The translations under genes and the position numbers were made by a program. Below the pieces are notes generated by a model. That model was not told where the DNA came from. It searched no databases and was given only the letters and a program-made list of their open reading frames with translations. From Dokdonella sp. (GTDB lineage Bacteria > Pseudomonadota > Gammaproteobacteria > Xanthomonadales > Rhodanobacteraceae): a DNA stretch of 64,000 bases. The DNA is taken from NCBI RefSeq assembly GCF_019634845.1, contig NZ_JAHCAQ010000008.1, positions 1 through 64,000 of the forward strand, written 5' to 3'. Positions 1 through 7,461 of the stretch are shown here, one piece after another (position 1 is the stretch's first letter; each line of letters begins with the position of its first letter).

Positions 1-341
1 ATGACTGGTAGGATTGTTGGCAGTTGGGGCTGGATTCCGCACCTTTCCGCAGGAGTTCGCAGCGGTCGTAAGGCGCTGAGTTACATAGGTTTGGCGCAGG
101 GTTCCACCCCACCCAGACCCCCCAGGAGTTCGAATCTTTCCGCACGAACCCGCAGGAACCCTCACCAGCCCGCACGGCCCGATGCCAAGCCGTTGATTTT
201 CAACAAACCGCTCAATCGGTCCGCGCTTGCGGACTGCGGACGTTCAATTCCCCTGCAATCTGGCCTGTAAACGTCATCGCCGGTACCGTCGCGTTGTGAA
301 ACGTCGGTACTTGCAGATATTTGCCGACGAATCGGAACATC
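1..341. other. No recognisable gene
   Basis: Open frames here have no recognisable protein sequence and biased composition, so I call no gene. One short inverted repeat (GTACCG at 283-288 and CGGTAC at 305-310) sits just past the 3' end of the minus-strand regulator gene. It could be a weak terminator, although no T-run follows it on that strand. Confidence 0.4.
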
Positions 342-554
342 TCAGCCAGCACGGACCTGCGCCGCGACCGTCTTGGTCGACGTTGCCAGGCACGACTCCT
401 CGTAGGCCTCGATGTCGACCTGCCGGTAGAGCACCCGGCCGCAAAGCTTCAGGAACTTGGGCCCGATCCCCTCGCTGCGCCAGCGTTCCAGGGTGGCCTC
501 GCTGATGCTCCAGCGAGCAGCCAGTTGCTTTTGATTGAGGTGAGCGACTTCCAT
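342..554 (-). CDS. AlpA/MerR-type helix-turn-helix DNA-binding protein
   Basis: This is a 70-residue protein. Residues 5-27 read as a helix-turn-helix (QKQLAARWSISEATLERWR), followed by GPKFLKLCGRVLYRQVDIEAY, the wing typical of short AlpA/excisionase-like regulators (HTH_17 type). The start at 554 is chosen because AAGGAGA lies six bases upstream; the in-frame Met 12 codons earlier has no such site. Such proteins control excision or cargo genes of integrated elements. It is transcribed away from the Fic gene, and the 213 bases between them contain direct repeats it might bind. The DNA-binding role is known for the family; its target here is inferred. Confidence 0.75.
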   Translation of the reverse strand: MEVAHLNQKQLAARWSISEATLERWRSEGIGPKFLKLCGRVLYRQVDIEAYEESCLATSTKTVAAQVRAG

Positions 555-702
555 CTTGGTCTCCTTCCGAATGAGTTGGCAGGAGTCCATGAAGGCGCTG
601 TTCCGCCCGTGAGCCAAGTGATCTCCTTGCAGAAGCCTTTTCGCCGCATATTCTGCGGGGCTTAGGCCAGTTATTCCCTGCAGGCCCAACCTGGGACGAT
701 TA

Positions 703-756
703 GGTGTAAATGGGTGTCTTAATGGGCGGGGCTCGAAAATGGGTGTAATTGGGTGT
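703..756. repeat. Direct GGGTGT repeats in the Fic promoter region
   Basis: Four copies of (G)GGTGTA/C occur at 703-708, 712-717, 741-746 and 751-756. They form two pairs with 9-10 base spacing, that is one helical turn. A degenerate copy (ATGGGCGGG) lies between the pairs. They end 11 bases before the Fic start codon, the right place for a repressor or activator site. The adjacent HTH protein is the obvious candidate, but that link is inferred. Confidence 0.45.
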
Positions 757-767
757 AGTATTGGTTC

Positions 768-1817
768 ATGCTGGAAACCGACACCATCCAGATCACCCCG
801 GAGATCCTGAGTCTCATCGCGAGGATCGACGAGTTCAAGGGCGCCTGGCGCGCCTTGGGCACCCTCGCGCCCGATCGCCTGTCGGCGCTGCGTCGAGTGG
901 CCACCATCGAGAGCATCGGCTCCTCCACACGCATCGAGGGCAGCAAGCTGTCCGACCGGGAAGTGGAGCTGCTGCTGTCGAATCTTGAGATCAAGTCCTT
1001 CGCCACCCGCGACGAGCAGGAAGTGGCCGGCTACGCCGAGCTGATGGATTTGGTGTTCGCGTCCTGGCAGGACATCCCGTTCACCGAGAACCACATCAAG
1101 CAGTTGCACCAGATCCTGCTTCGCTACAGTGAAAAGGACACCTGGCATCGCGGCACCTACAAGACCAACTCGAACAGCGTCGCTGCCTTCGACGAGACCG
1201 GCGCGCAGATCGGCATCGTGTTTCAGACGGCGTCGCCGTTCGACACGCCCCGCTTGATGACGGAACTGGTGGCCTGGGTGAACCAAGAGCGTGAGACAGC
1301 CCGTCTGCATCCGCTGCTGATCATCGCCCTGTGCGTCGTCGTGTTCCTCGAGATCCATCCCTTCCAGGATGGCAACGGGCGGCTTTCCCGCGTGCTGACC
1401 ACGCTGCTGCTCCTGCAGGCCGGCTACGCCTATGTGCCCTACAGCTCACTGGAGAGCGTGGTCGAGCAGAGCAAAGATGCGTACTACCTGGCATTGCGGC
1501 AGACGCAAGGCACGATCCGCACCGAGGCTCCGAACTGGCAGCCGTGGCTGGTGTTCTTTCTGCGCTCCCTGGCCGAGCAGGTGCGGCGCCTGGAGAAGAA
1601 GGTCGAGCGCGAGAAGATCGTGCTGGCGGCCATGCCGGAGCTGCAGCTACAGATCGTCGAGTTCGCCCGTGAGCACGGGCGCGTCACCATCGGCGAGGCG
1701 ATCAAGCTGACCGGGGCCAGCCGCAACACGCTCAAGCAGCATTTCCGCGCACTGGTTGAGCGCGGCACGCTGGACCAGCATGGCAGTGGTCGTGGAGTTT
1801 GGTACGGCCTGCACTGA
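768..1817 (+). CDS. Fic family protein (class II, self-inhibited AMPylase type) with C-terminal winged helix
   Basis: This is a 349-residue Fic-domain protein, predicted to transfer AMP (or another nucleotide moiety) to hydroxyl side chains of target proteins. The catalytic motif HPFQDGNGRLSR is complete at residues 197-208, with His197 as catalytic base. The N-terminal inhibitory helix motif (S/T)xxxE(G/N) is at residues 53-58 (STRIEG), so the protein is probably autoinhibited and needs no separate antitoxin. Residues about 290-349 (VTIGEAIKLTGASRNTLKQH) look like a winged helix-turn-helix. No Shine-Dalgarno sequence precedes the ATG, so a leaderless transcript is possible. The gene ends four bases before the ssrA fragment, marking it as element cargo. 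Its target is unknown. Confidence 0.9.
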   Translation: MLETDTIQITPEILSLIARIDEFKGAWRALGTLAPDRLSALRRVATIESIGSSTRIEGSKLSDREVELLLSNLEIKSFATRDEQEVAGYAELMDLVFASWQDIPFTENHIKQLHQILLRYSEKDTWHRGTYKTNSNSVAAFDETGAQIGIVFQTASPFDTPRLMTELVAWVNQERETARLHPLLIIALCVVVFLEIHPFQDGNGRLSRVLTTLLLLQAGYAYVPYSSLESVVEQSKDAYYLALRQTQGTIRTEAPNWQPWLVFFLRSLAEQVRRLEKKVEREKIVLAAMPELQLQIVEFAREHGRVTIGEAIKLTGASRNTLKQHFRALVERGTLDQHGSGRGVWYGLH

Positions 1818-1821
1818 GCGC

Positions 1822-1856
1822 CTTCGGACGCGGGTTCGATTCCCGCCGCCCCACCA
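1822..1856 (+). other. tmRNA (ssrA) 3'-end fragment, probable att site
   Basis: CTTCGGACGCGGG, the loop TTCGATT, CCCGC and a terminal CCACCA match the T-arm and 3' end of tmRNA; the E. coli ssrA 3' end has the same TTCGGACGCGGGTTC...TCCCGCC...CCACCA pattern. The rest of a roughly 350-base tmRNA cannot be here because the Fic reading frame occupies that space. This is therefore the truncated copy left by integration into ssrA, and it keeps the native terminator just downstream. Confidence 0.8.
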
Positions 1857-1861
1857 CATAC

Positions 1862-1891
1862 AAGGGCCCGGATTTTCTCCGGGCCCTTTTT
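1862..1891 (+). terminator. Rho-independent terminator (ssrA terminator)
   Basis: A perfect 11-bp stem (AAGGGCCCGGA at 1862-1872, TCCGGGCCCTT at 1878-1888) with a 5-base loop is followed by a T-run. Its position six bases after the ssrA CCA fits the original ssrA terminator. Confidence 0.85.
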
Positions 1892-1961
1892 CTTGCCCGA
1901 AATTCCCGCGTGGCGCGGGGGTTCCGGCCACCAGTGCTACCGCTGGCCGCCAACCGAAGTG

Positions 1962-1987
1962 ACCAGTCCGGGACGTTCCGGACTGGT
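1962..1987. repeat. Perfect 10-bp inverted repeat
   Basis: ACCAGTCCGG at 1962-1971 and CCGGACTGGT at 1978-1987 are separated by GACGTT. No T-run follows on either strand, so it is not a standard terminator. It lies between the att site and the 3' end of the NHL-repeat gene. The function is unknown; it could end transcription of the minus-strand gene without a U-tract or be a protein-binding site. Confidence 0.5.
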
Positions 1988-2115
1988 CGACAGCCGAGTG
2001 CATGGCCACCGTCCCGCATCGAGGAGCGCACTCGCAAATCCCTCGCCGCGGCCGTTGGTTGCGAATGAAGCAACCGGAGCGGCGTGGCGGGACACGATCG
2101 CGGCACAGACCGGCC

Positions 2116-4752
2116 TCACTCCGGCGGATATCCCCAATTGCCCGCGAGAGGAATCTCATCTCCTCCCATTGCTTCGAATCCCGATCGGAAAATCCGGTCA
2201 CCATCGAATGAGAAAGTCTCGTCGGCGGGTGTGCCGTCAAGGTTGTATTTCAAACTGAAGCTGCCCGTCGACGGGCGGTACACGCCGAGCCCGCTGTAGC
2301 CGCTGTGCGTCCAGTCGCCGGTTACGGGGATGTCACCGGCCATGCCGAGCGCATAGGCGCCATCGTCAGCGACCGCGCCGTTGGTGTTGCGGTTGCTGAC
2401 ATGGAACTTGCCGTCACTGGCGCGGTAGACGCCGATGGTGAATTCGCCGTCCTGGTTCCAGTCGCCCGCCAACGGAACATCGCCACTGCTGCCATACGCC
2501 ACCGTGTAGTCGGCCGGGCCCGAGGTGAGCGCATTGCGCAGATAGAACGTATTGGTCGACGGGCGGAAATAGCCGAGGCTGTCCTTGCCGTCGCCATTCC
2601 AGTCACCGACGATGGGCCGGTCGCCGCCGGCGCCAAGAACCAAGACGTATTCGGCATTGACGATGCTCAGGTTCGACCAGCGGTCCCATAGATAGACCGT
2701 CGAGGTGCTGGGGCGATACAGGCCCGGGGTGTCGATGCCGTCACCATTCCAGTCGCCGGTGATCGGCAGGTCGGTGGCTTGGGCCAGCGCCACGGTTGCG
2801 GTGATGTTCGGTGCGCCCGGCGTCAGTGAATTGCGCAGCGCAAAGGTGCGCGTCGACGGGCGATACACGCCAATCGTGTCGTATGCGCCCGAAACGGCGC
2901 CGTAGCGGTTGACGATGCCACCGCTGGAGGCACCGACATGGATCTGCCCATTGCGCGTGTCGACGCCAACCGCATTCGCCGTGGTTTGCACGAAACTGGC
3001 AAGGTAGATGCCGTTGTCGTTGTATTGCACGACGCGATCATTGCCGCGATCCGCCACATAGATGTTGCCGTGCTGGTCGGTGGCAAGCCCCACCGGATTG
3101 GTCAACATGCCGCTACCGGAAATCGAATCGGCGAATACCTTGATGAAATCGCCGAACACGCTGAACTGCTGGATGCGGTTGCCGGAGTATTCCGCCACGT
3201 ACACCTGGTTGCGCCTGCGGTCGACGGCGATGCCGGCCGGATTCTGGAATTGGCCGTTGCCCGAACCGTTTGTTCCCCATTGCCTGACGTAGGTGCCGCT
3301 CAGGCTGAATTTCTGCACGCGATGATTGCTTTCTTCGGTGACATAGATCCACGTTCCATCCGTCGCGATTCCTGCCAGGCCACTGAACTGGCCGTTACCC
3401 GAACCTGCACTGCCCCACTGCAGCAGATAGTTCCCGTTCGCATCGAATTTCTGGATGCGGTTGTTGTTGCGGTCGACGACATAGACGTTGTCGGAATCAT
3501 CCACGCAAATCCCATAGGCGCCGCTGAATTGGCCATTGCCCGAGCCCGCAATACCCCATTGCAACAGGAAAGTGCCGAACTTGTCGAATTTGTAGACGGC
3601 GTTCGCGGTAAACGAGGTGAAGTAAACATTCTGCGCGCTGTCGAAAGCCACGCCGCCGACGTAACCGGAAAGTCCGCTGATCGAAGCGATGGCGGGATGC
3701 GCGGTGGCCTGCAACGAACGCGAAAAAACCTGCACCGTGTTCGAACTCATGTCAGCCATGACCACCGCAGGCGTGCCATTGTAGGGTGCGAACGGCAGCG
3801 GGGAAGTCACCGCGAGGCTGCGCGCGTCCTGGAAATACCCCGGTGCCCAAGCCGTTGGCGCGACGCCGTAGTAATAGCTCACGTAGTTGCCGCGCGAATC
3901 GTAGGTGTAGGAATCGTTGTTGCCGCTGGAAGTGACCCAGTTGAGGTCGGCCTTGTCGATGGCAAGTCCCAAGGGACCGGAAACGCCCACGGCGATGTTG
4001 CGGATAAAGACGCCGGTCGGATCGAACTTCACCACGCGGTTGTTGGTGGCATCTGCGGCATAGACATTGCTGTTGCTGTCGATGCCGAGCACGTACGGAT
4101 TGTTGAGCTGGCCATCGCCGCTGCCAATCGAGGCGAATTGGAACTGGTAGGTGCCGACCGTGCTGAACACGGAAATGCGGTCGTTGCCGATTTCGCTTAC
4201 GTAAAGAAACCCGTTAGCGGGGTTGTACACAAGGCCTGATGGATTGCTGAGTTGGCCGGCACCGGAGCCGGACGTACCGAACTGGGATACGTACGCGCCG
4301 GTGCTCTTGTTGAAGCGCTGGATACGGTTGTTGCCGAAGTCCGCGATATAGACATCGTTGCCGACCACGGCCACCTGTTCCGGGGCGGTGAATTGCCCGG
4401 CGCCGCTGCCGGAACCCGATCCGAAGGTTCGCACGTAAACGATGCCAGCCGACGTGATCTGGTACATCAACACCGAACTGGTGCCTATGTTGGAAACAAA
4501 AAACGTGTCGTTGTCGGTCGTCACCTGGAACGGAGTGTTAAACCCGCTCATGTAGTCGGAGAAGTGGATGCTGCGGTAGCCTGACGATACGAGGCCGGAC
4601 GTCGGTGCGACATCCGACAACGCGGAGTCGACGGGCACGTCGACTGGAAAATACGCGGCATCGACCGACGTTTGCGGCCATGCCGGCGACATGACCAGAA
4701 ACGCCAATACCAGGAACAACGAAGCCCGCGTGAAATGGACTGCATGCGACAT
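2116..4752 (-). CDS. Secreted NHL-repeat beta-propeller protein with C-terminal FG-GAP-like repeats
   Basis: This is an 878-residue exported protein. The start at 4752 follows GGGGAGAG, and the first 28 residues form a signal peptide ending near PAWPQT. About ten NHL repeats follow (units of the type SGSGNGQFxxPxGIAVD...VYVADxxNNRIQKF), which fold as beta-propellers. Residues 624-878 hold five repeats of about 50 residues with the pattern GVYRPSTxTFxLRN...GDWNGDG, like FG-GAP/VCBS units. The motif DRIFRSGFE (residues 852-860, bases 2173-2199) interrupts the last repeat. NHL propellers usually mediate binding; no catalytic residues are apparent. The gene stands alone, with long non-coding sequence upstream. 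The domain calls are firm and the role is unknown. Confidence 0.85.
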   Translation of the reverse strand: MSHAVHFTRASLFLVLAFLVMSPAWPQTSVDAAYFPVDVPVDSALSDVAPTSGLVSSGYRSIHFSDYMSGFNTPFQVTTDNDTFFVSNIGTSSVLMYQITSAGIVYVRTFGSGSGSGAGQFTAPEQVAVVGNDVYIADFGNNRIQRFNKSTGAYVSQFGTSGSGAGQLSNPSGLVYNPANGFLYVSEIGNDRISVFSTVGTYQFQFASIGSGDGQLNNPYVLGIDSNSNVYAADATNNRVVKFDPTGVFIRNIAVGVSGPLGLAIDKADLNWVTSSGNNDSYTYDSRGNYVSYYYGVAPTAWAPGYFQDARSLAVTSPLPFAPYNGTPAVVMADMSSNTVQVFSRSLQATAHPAIASISGLSGYVGGVAFDSAQNVYFTSFTANAVYKFDKFGTFLLQWGIAGSGNGQFSGAYGICVDDSDNVYVVDRNNNRIQKFDANGNYLLQWGSAGSGNGQFSGLAGIATDGTWIYVTEESNHRVQKFSLSGTYVRQWGTNGSGNGQFQNPAGIAVDRRRNQVYVAEYSGNRIQQFSVFGDFIKVFADSISGSGMLTNPVGLATDQHGNIYVADRGNDRVVQYNDNGIYLASFVQTTANAVGVDTRNGQIHVGASSGGIVNRYGAVSGAYDTIGVYRPSTRTFALRNSLTPGAPNITATVALAQATDLPITGDWNGDGIDTPGLYRPSTSTVYLWDRWSNLSIVNAEYVLVLGAGGDRPIVGDWNGDGKDSLGYFRPSTNTFYLRNALTSGPADYTVAYGSSGDVPLAGDWNQDGEFTIGVYRASDGKFHVSNRNTNGAVADDGAYALGMAGDIPVTGDWTHSGYSGLGVYRPSTGSFSLKYNLDGTPADETFSFDGDRIFRSGFEAMGGDEIPLAGNWGYPPE
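2119..2883 (-). repeat. Five tandem about 50-residue FG-GAP-like coding repeats
   Basis: Within the NHL protein, five successive units share (G)xYRPST/xTFxLRN and end in D-x-P-(I/V/L)-x-GDWNxDG or a close variant (GDWTHSG, then GNWG in the last). Unit 5 has about a dozen extra residues containing DRIFRSGFE between FSF and MGGDEIPLAGNW, compared with units 1-4. Confidence 0.7.
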
Positions 4753-5475
4753 GACATCTCTCCCCAATGCGTGCGAATGGCCGCAGCGACCATTCGCTGC
4801 AACAGACCGCAAGTTTTCCCAACGAGAATGGCGAATCGGGCTCCACGGCACAGTGAGACCGGCGTATCGGTTTGCACTCACGCAGATACCGACGTCCAAA
4901 CCTCCCCAGGCGGCCGGCGCGCACTGCACCCTGCCGCTGCCCACGTCTCCAGTGGTGTCAAGGTGTGGGCCAGTGCTCGCCCGATGGCGACAGCCCCTGC
5001 CTGCTTGCGCGGACCCTTGCGCGCTTGCGCGCATGCCGCCGCTTGCTCATCCCTCCTCGTACCGTCATTTCGTTCGCTGCGGGCCATTGGTCCTTCCCAC
5101 CCAGGTGTGCCCTGACGATCACGCGTTCGCGAAGCGAACCCGTGGGCCATCGCGGACAACCAGCCGCAAGCGAACGAAGCGTCGGAGTCTACCATCGTCG
5201 CAGGCGGGGTCGCGCCCGCAGCAAAGCCTTGCGTCCGCACCTCAGCCCGGCGCATGGCCTGTTCCCGGCGTGCCGGCAGTTCGAGCAGCCGCGCCGGCTG
5301 CGTGACTTGGCTGGCACGCCGCGACCAGGCATCGACGGCTCGGCCATGCGAAGAGTCGTTGTGCCGAACCGCGGGCCGGCTGCGCCACTGGCTCGCGGTT
5401 GCGCAGATGCGGCGGGCCGCAGCGTGCTGCCGTGGGTGCTGTCCGCCGCCTGCGCTGCGCCGCAGCGCGCAACGA
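4753..5475. other. Non-coding stretch of 723 bases, no gene recognised
   Basis: Several open frames cross this interval, but their translations are Arg/Ala/Pro-rich and look like out-of-frame high-GC noise. The only structure I can point to is a short hairpin, GTTCGC-GAA-GCGAAC at 5125-5139. The interval should contain the promoter of the NHL-protein gene and the terminator of the SUMF gene; neither is obvious by eye. Confidence 0.4.
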
Positions 5476-7389
5476 TCACAGGTCGCGCGCGACGCGGAAG
5501 CCGACGCGGGCGTTGCGGGCATCGGCGGGCGCCGACGTGCGGAACGCCGAGCGCACCTGCAATGGATCGCTGCCCCAGGAGCCACCGCGCACGACGTGCC
5601 GCTCGCAACCGGGATTGACCCACGCCGAGCTGTCGCGCGGGGCCCGCGTGTAGTTGTCGTGCCAGCAATCCTCGACCCATTCGGACACGTTGCCGTCCAT
5701 GTCGTACAGGCCGAACGCGTTGGCCGGAAACTTCCCTACCGGTGCCGGCCCCCAATAGCCGTCGCTGTAGCGCGGAAAGTACTGTGCCCAGGTTCGCTTC
5801 GCCGGTGAGCGGTCGCCTTCACCGGTGAGGTTGCCGACGACGCTGTCGGGATTGCCGTCGCCCCATGGGTAGCGCGTGCTCGACCCGGCGCGCAGGGCGT
5901 ATTCGAACTCGGCCTCGCTGGGCAGCCGATAGTGCTTGCCGGTCCGCGCCGACAGCCATTGCAGGTAGGCCACGGCATCGTTCCACGACACGTTGATTAC
6001 CGGCAGGTCATCGCGCGCCTTGCTGCCATCGTAGGCGTTGCGCCAGCTCATGCCGCGCCGCTCGCTCATGCGCCCGCTGCTTTCGTCGTAGGTGGCGGCG
6101 CTGCCCAGGCGTTCGGCATCGCTGAGGTAGGACGCCGCGTTGACGAAGACTCGGAATTGGCCAACTGTGACCGCAGACTGGCCAAGCGCGAAACCGCTGC
6201 TGATGCTGACGCGGCGCTGCGGTTGTTCGCTGTCCTGATGCCCCTCTTCATCGGCGGCCGAGCCCATCACGAAGCTGCCGGTCGGAATCACCACCACGGC
6301 TGGTGCGCTGCCGCTGATGTCGAGGAAGCGATCGTGCAGCACTTGGCCCGGCGTGTAGCTCGCATACAGCCTCGCATTGCGCAGGCGCTGCGCGAATTCG
6401 TCGAGGCCGGCCAGGTCCGGACTGATGTTCTGTGCCTTGCGGGCAAGATTCTCGGCCAGGTCGGCATTGCCGGCATCGAGTGCTGAACGGGCCTGCGCCA
6501 GCACACTGGCCGCACGCTGGCGACGCAGGTCGTCGATGCGCGTGTGCGCCTCGAGCATGGCCTGCGAGCCGGGACGGATCGCGGCGGCCGCGGCGAGCGT
6601 GGCGTCGGCGCCGGCGAAATCATCCTGCGCGGCCTGCGCCAGCGCCCGATCCAGATGCCGGCGTTCGATGCCGGCAAGGCCGGCGTCGGCCAGCGCATTG
6701 CCCGGATCAAGTTCGAGGACCTGCCGGTACAGCGCCAGGGCGCTGTCGCCCTCGCCCTCGGCCTTGCCCTGGCGAATGAGCTCGGCGGCGCGGCTCAGCA
6801 TCGGCAGGATCTGGTGCAGCAAGTCGACACGCCGGTGCACGATGGCCAGTTCGCGCTCGGAATGCGGCACCTTCTCATAGGCGGCCAGGTAGCGCTGCGC
6901 CGCCTTTTCGTCGCCGCGCGCGACCGCGGCCAGCGTCCAATCGCGCAGCACGCCGCCGATCCGCTCCAGCGCCATCTGCGCCTCGACATTGGCGGGCGAG
7001 GCCGCCAACACACGCTGGTACAAGGCGATCGCGTCGTCGGGTTCGAGCAGGGCGCCCGCGCCTTCGGCCTTGCGCGCCTTGTCCAGCAGCGCCGTCAGCT
7101 GCTTGCTGAGCGGCGCCGGCGGGCCCATGCGGATCGCGTCGACCAGGCTCGTCCCCACCTCGGTCCGATCGACCTGGGTCGGCGCGCTGCCGCTGTCATC
7201 GAGCGCGGACCAGTTCGCGGCGCGCGGACCCTGTGCCGCTGCGGTATCCGCGCCGCGGGACGGCTCGCGCGCGGGCTGCATCTGCAACAGATCGGGGAAG
7301 AAGCGATACAGCAACGCGCAGGCGAGCACCACCATGCCGGCGGCGCCGCCCCAGGTGTGCTGCTTGCGTGTGGCTTCCGATCGCGGCAT
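5476..7389 (-). CDS. Membrane-anchored TPR protein with C-terminal SUMF (FGE-sulfatase) domain
   Basis: The protein has 637 residues. A transmembrane segment near residues 14-35 (GMVVLACALLYRFF) follows a short basic N-terminus, so the bulk is likely periplasmic. Residues about 80-360 are helical TPR-like repeats (ALYQRVLAASPANVEAQ, ALALYRQVLELDPGNALA). The C-terminal 270 residues form a SUMF domain: IPTGSFVMGS, LPVINVSWNDAVAYLQWLS, YRLPSEAEFEYALRAG, GLYDMDGNVSEWVEDCW, VVRGGSWGSDP and a final VGFRVARDL. The Cys pair that makes true FGE an oxidase is missing after RGGSWGSDP, so it is probably not a formylglycine-generating enzyme. The start at 7389 is the Met preceding the TM segment. The gene is divergent from rnd, 72 bases away. 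Confidence 0.85.
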   Translation of the reverse strand: MPRSEATRKQHTWGGAAGMVVLACALLYRFFPDLLQMQPAREPSRGADTAAAQGPRAANWSALDDSGSAPTQVDRTEVGTSLVDAIRMGPPAPLSKQLTALLDKARKAEGAGALLEPDDAIALYQRVLAASPANVEAQMALERIGGVLRDWTLAAVARGDEKAAQRYLAAYEKVPHSERELAIVHRRVDLLHQILPMLSRAAELIRQGKAEGEGDSALALYRQVLELDPGNALADAGLAGIERRHLDRALAQAAQDDFAGADATLAAAAAIRPGSQAMLEAHTRIDDLRRQRAASVLAQARSALDAGNADLAENLARKAQNISPDLAGLDEFAQRLRNARLYASYTPGQVLHDRFLDISGSAPAVVVIPTGSFVMGSAADEEGHQDSEQPQRRVSISSGFALGQSAVTVGQFRVFVNAASYLSDAERLGSAATYDESSGRMSERRGMSWRNAYDGSKARDDLPVINVSWNDAVAYLQWLSARTGKHYRLPSEAEFEYALRAGSSTRYPWGDGNPDSVVGNLTGEGDRSPAKRTWAQYFPRYSDGYWGPAPVGKFPANAFGLYDMDGNVSEWVEDCWHDNYTRAPRDSSAWVNPGCERHVVRGGSWGSDPLQVRSAFRTSAPADARNARVGFRVARDL

Positions 7390-7461
7390 CGTCTGGCGAT
7401 TATCGACGCTGGACCGTGCCGATTGAAGCCGCCAGCCACGGGCGTCTATGAGGAATTCATC

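Larger units (their letters stand above)
1..1856. mobile_element. Right end of an integrative element in ssrA (partial)
   Basis: The interval carries a small excisionase/AlpA-like regulator and a Fic gene and ends in a duplicated tmRNA 3' end (1822-1856). That is the usual structure of an element integrated by a tyrosine recombinase at ssrA. The Fic stop codon lies four bases before the duplicated segment, so Fic is the outermost cargo gene. No integrase is visible; it would be expected beyond the left edge, next to the complete ssrA. The boundary at 1856 is seen directly. That the element extends left of base 1 is inferred. Confidence 0.6.

Noticed and set aside
342..1358. Long open frame antisense to Fic
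   Set aside because: Only its last 70 codons look like a real protein (the HTH regulator); the rest is low-complexity sequence opposite the well-supported Fic gene.
1815..1860. Possible complete tRNA gene ending in CCACCA
   Set aside because: Only the T-arm and 3' end are present; no D-arm or anticodon arm precedes it, the Fic frame occupies the space, and the sequence matches tmRNA instead.
1962..1987. Hairpin as Rho-independent terminator
   Set aside because: No T-run on either side, so kept only as an inverted repeat.
2173..2199. PEP-CTERM or similar exosortase signal
   Set aside because: The shared motif lacks the following TM helix and basic cluster, and in two proteins it is internal.
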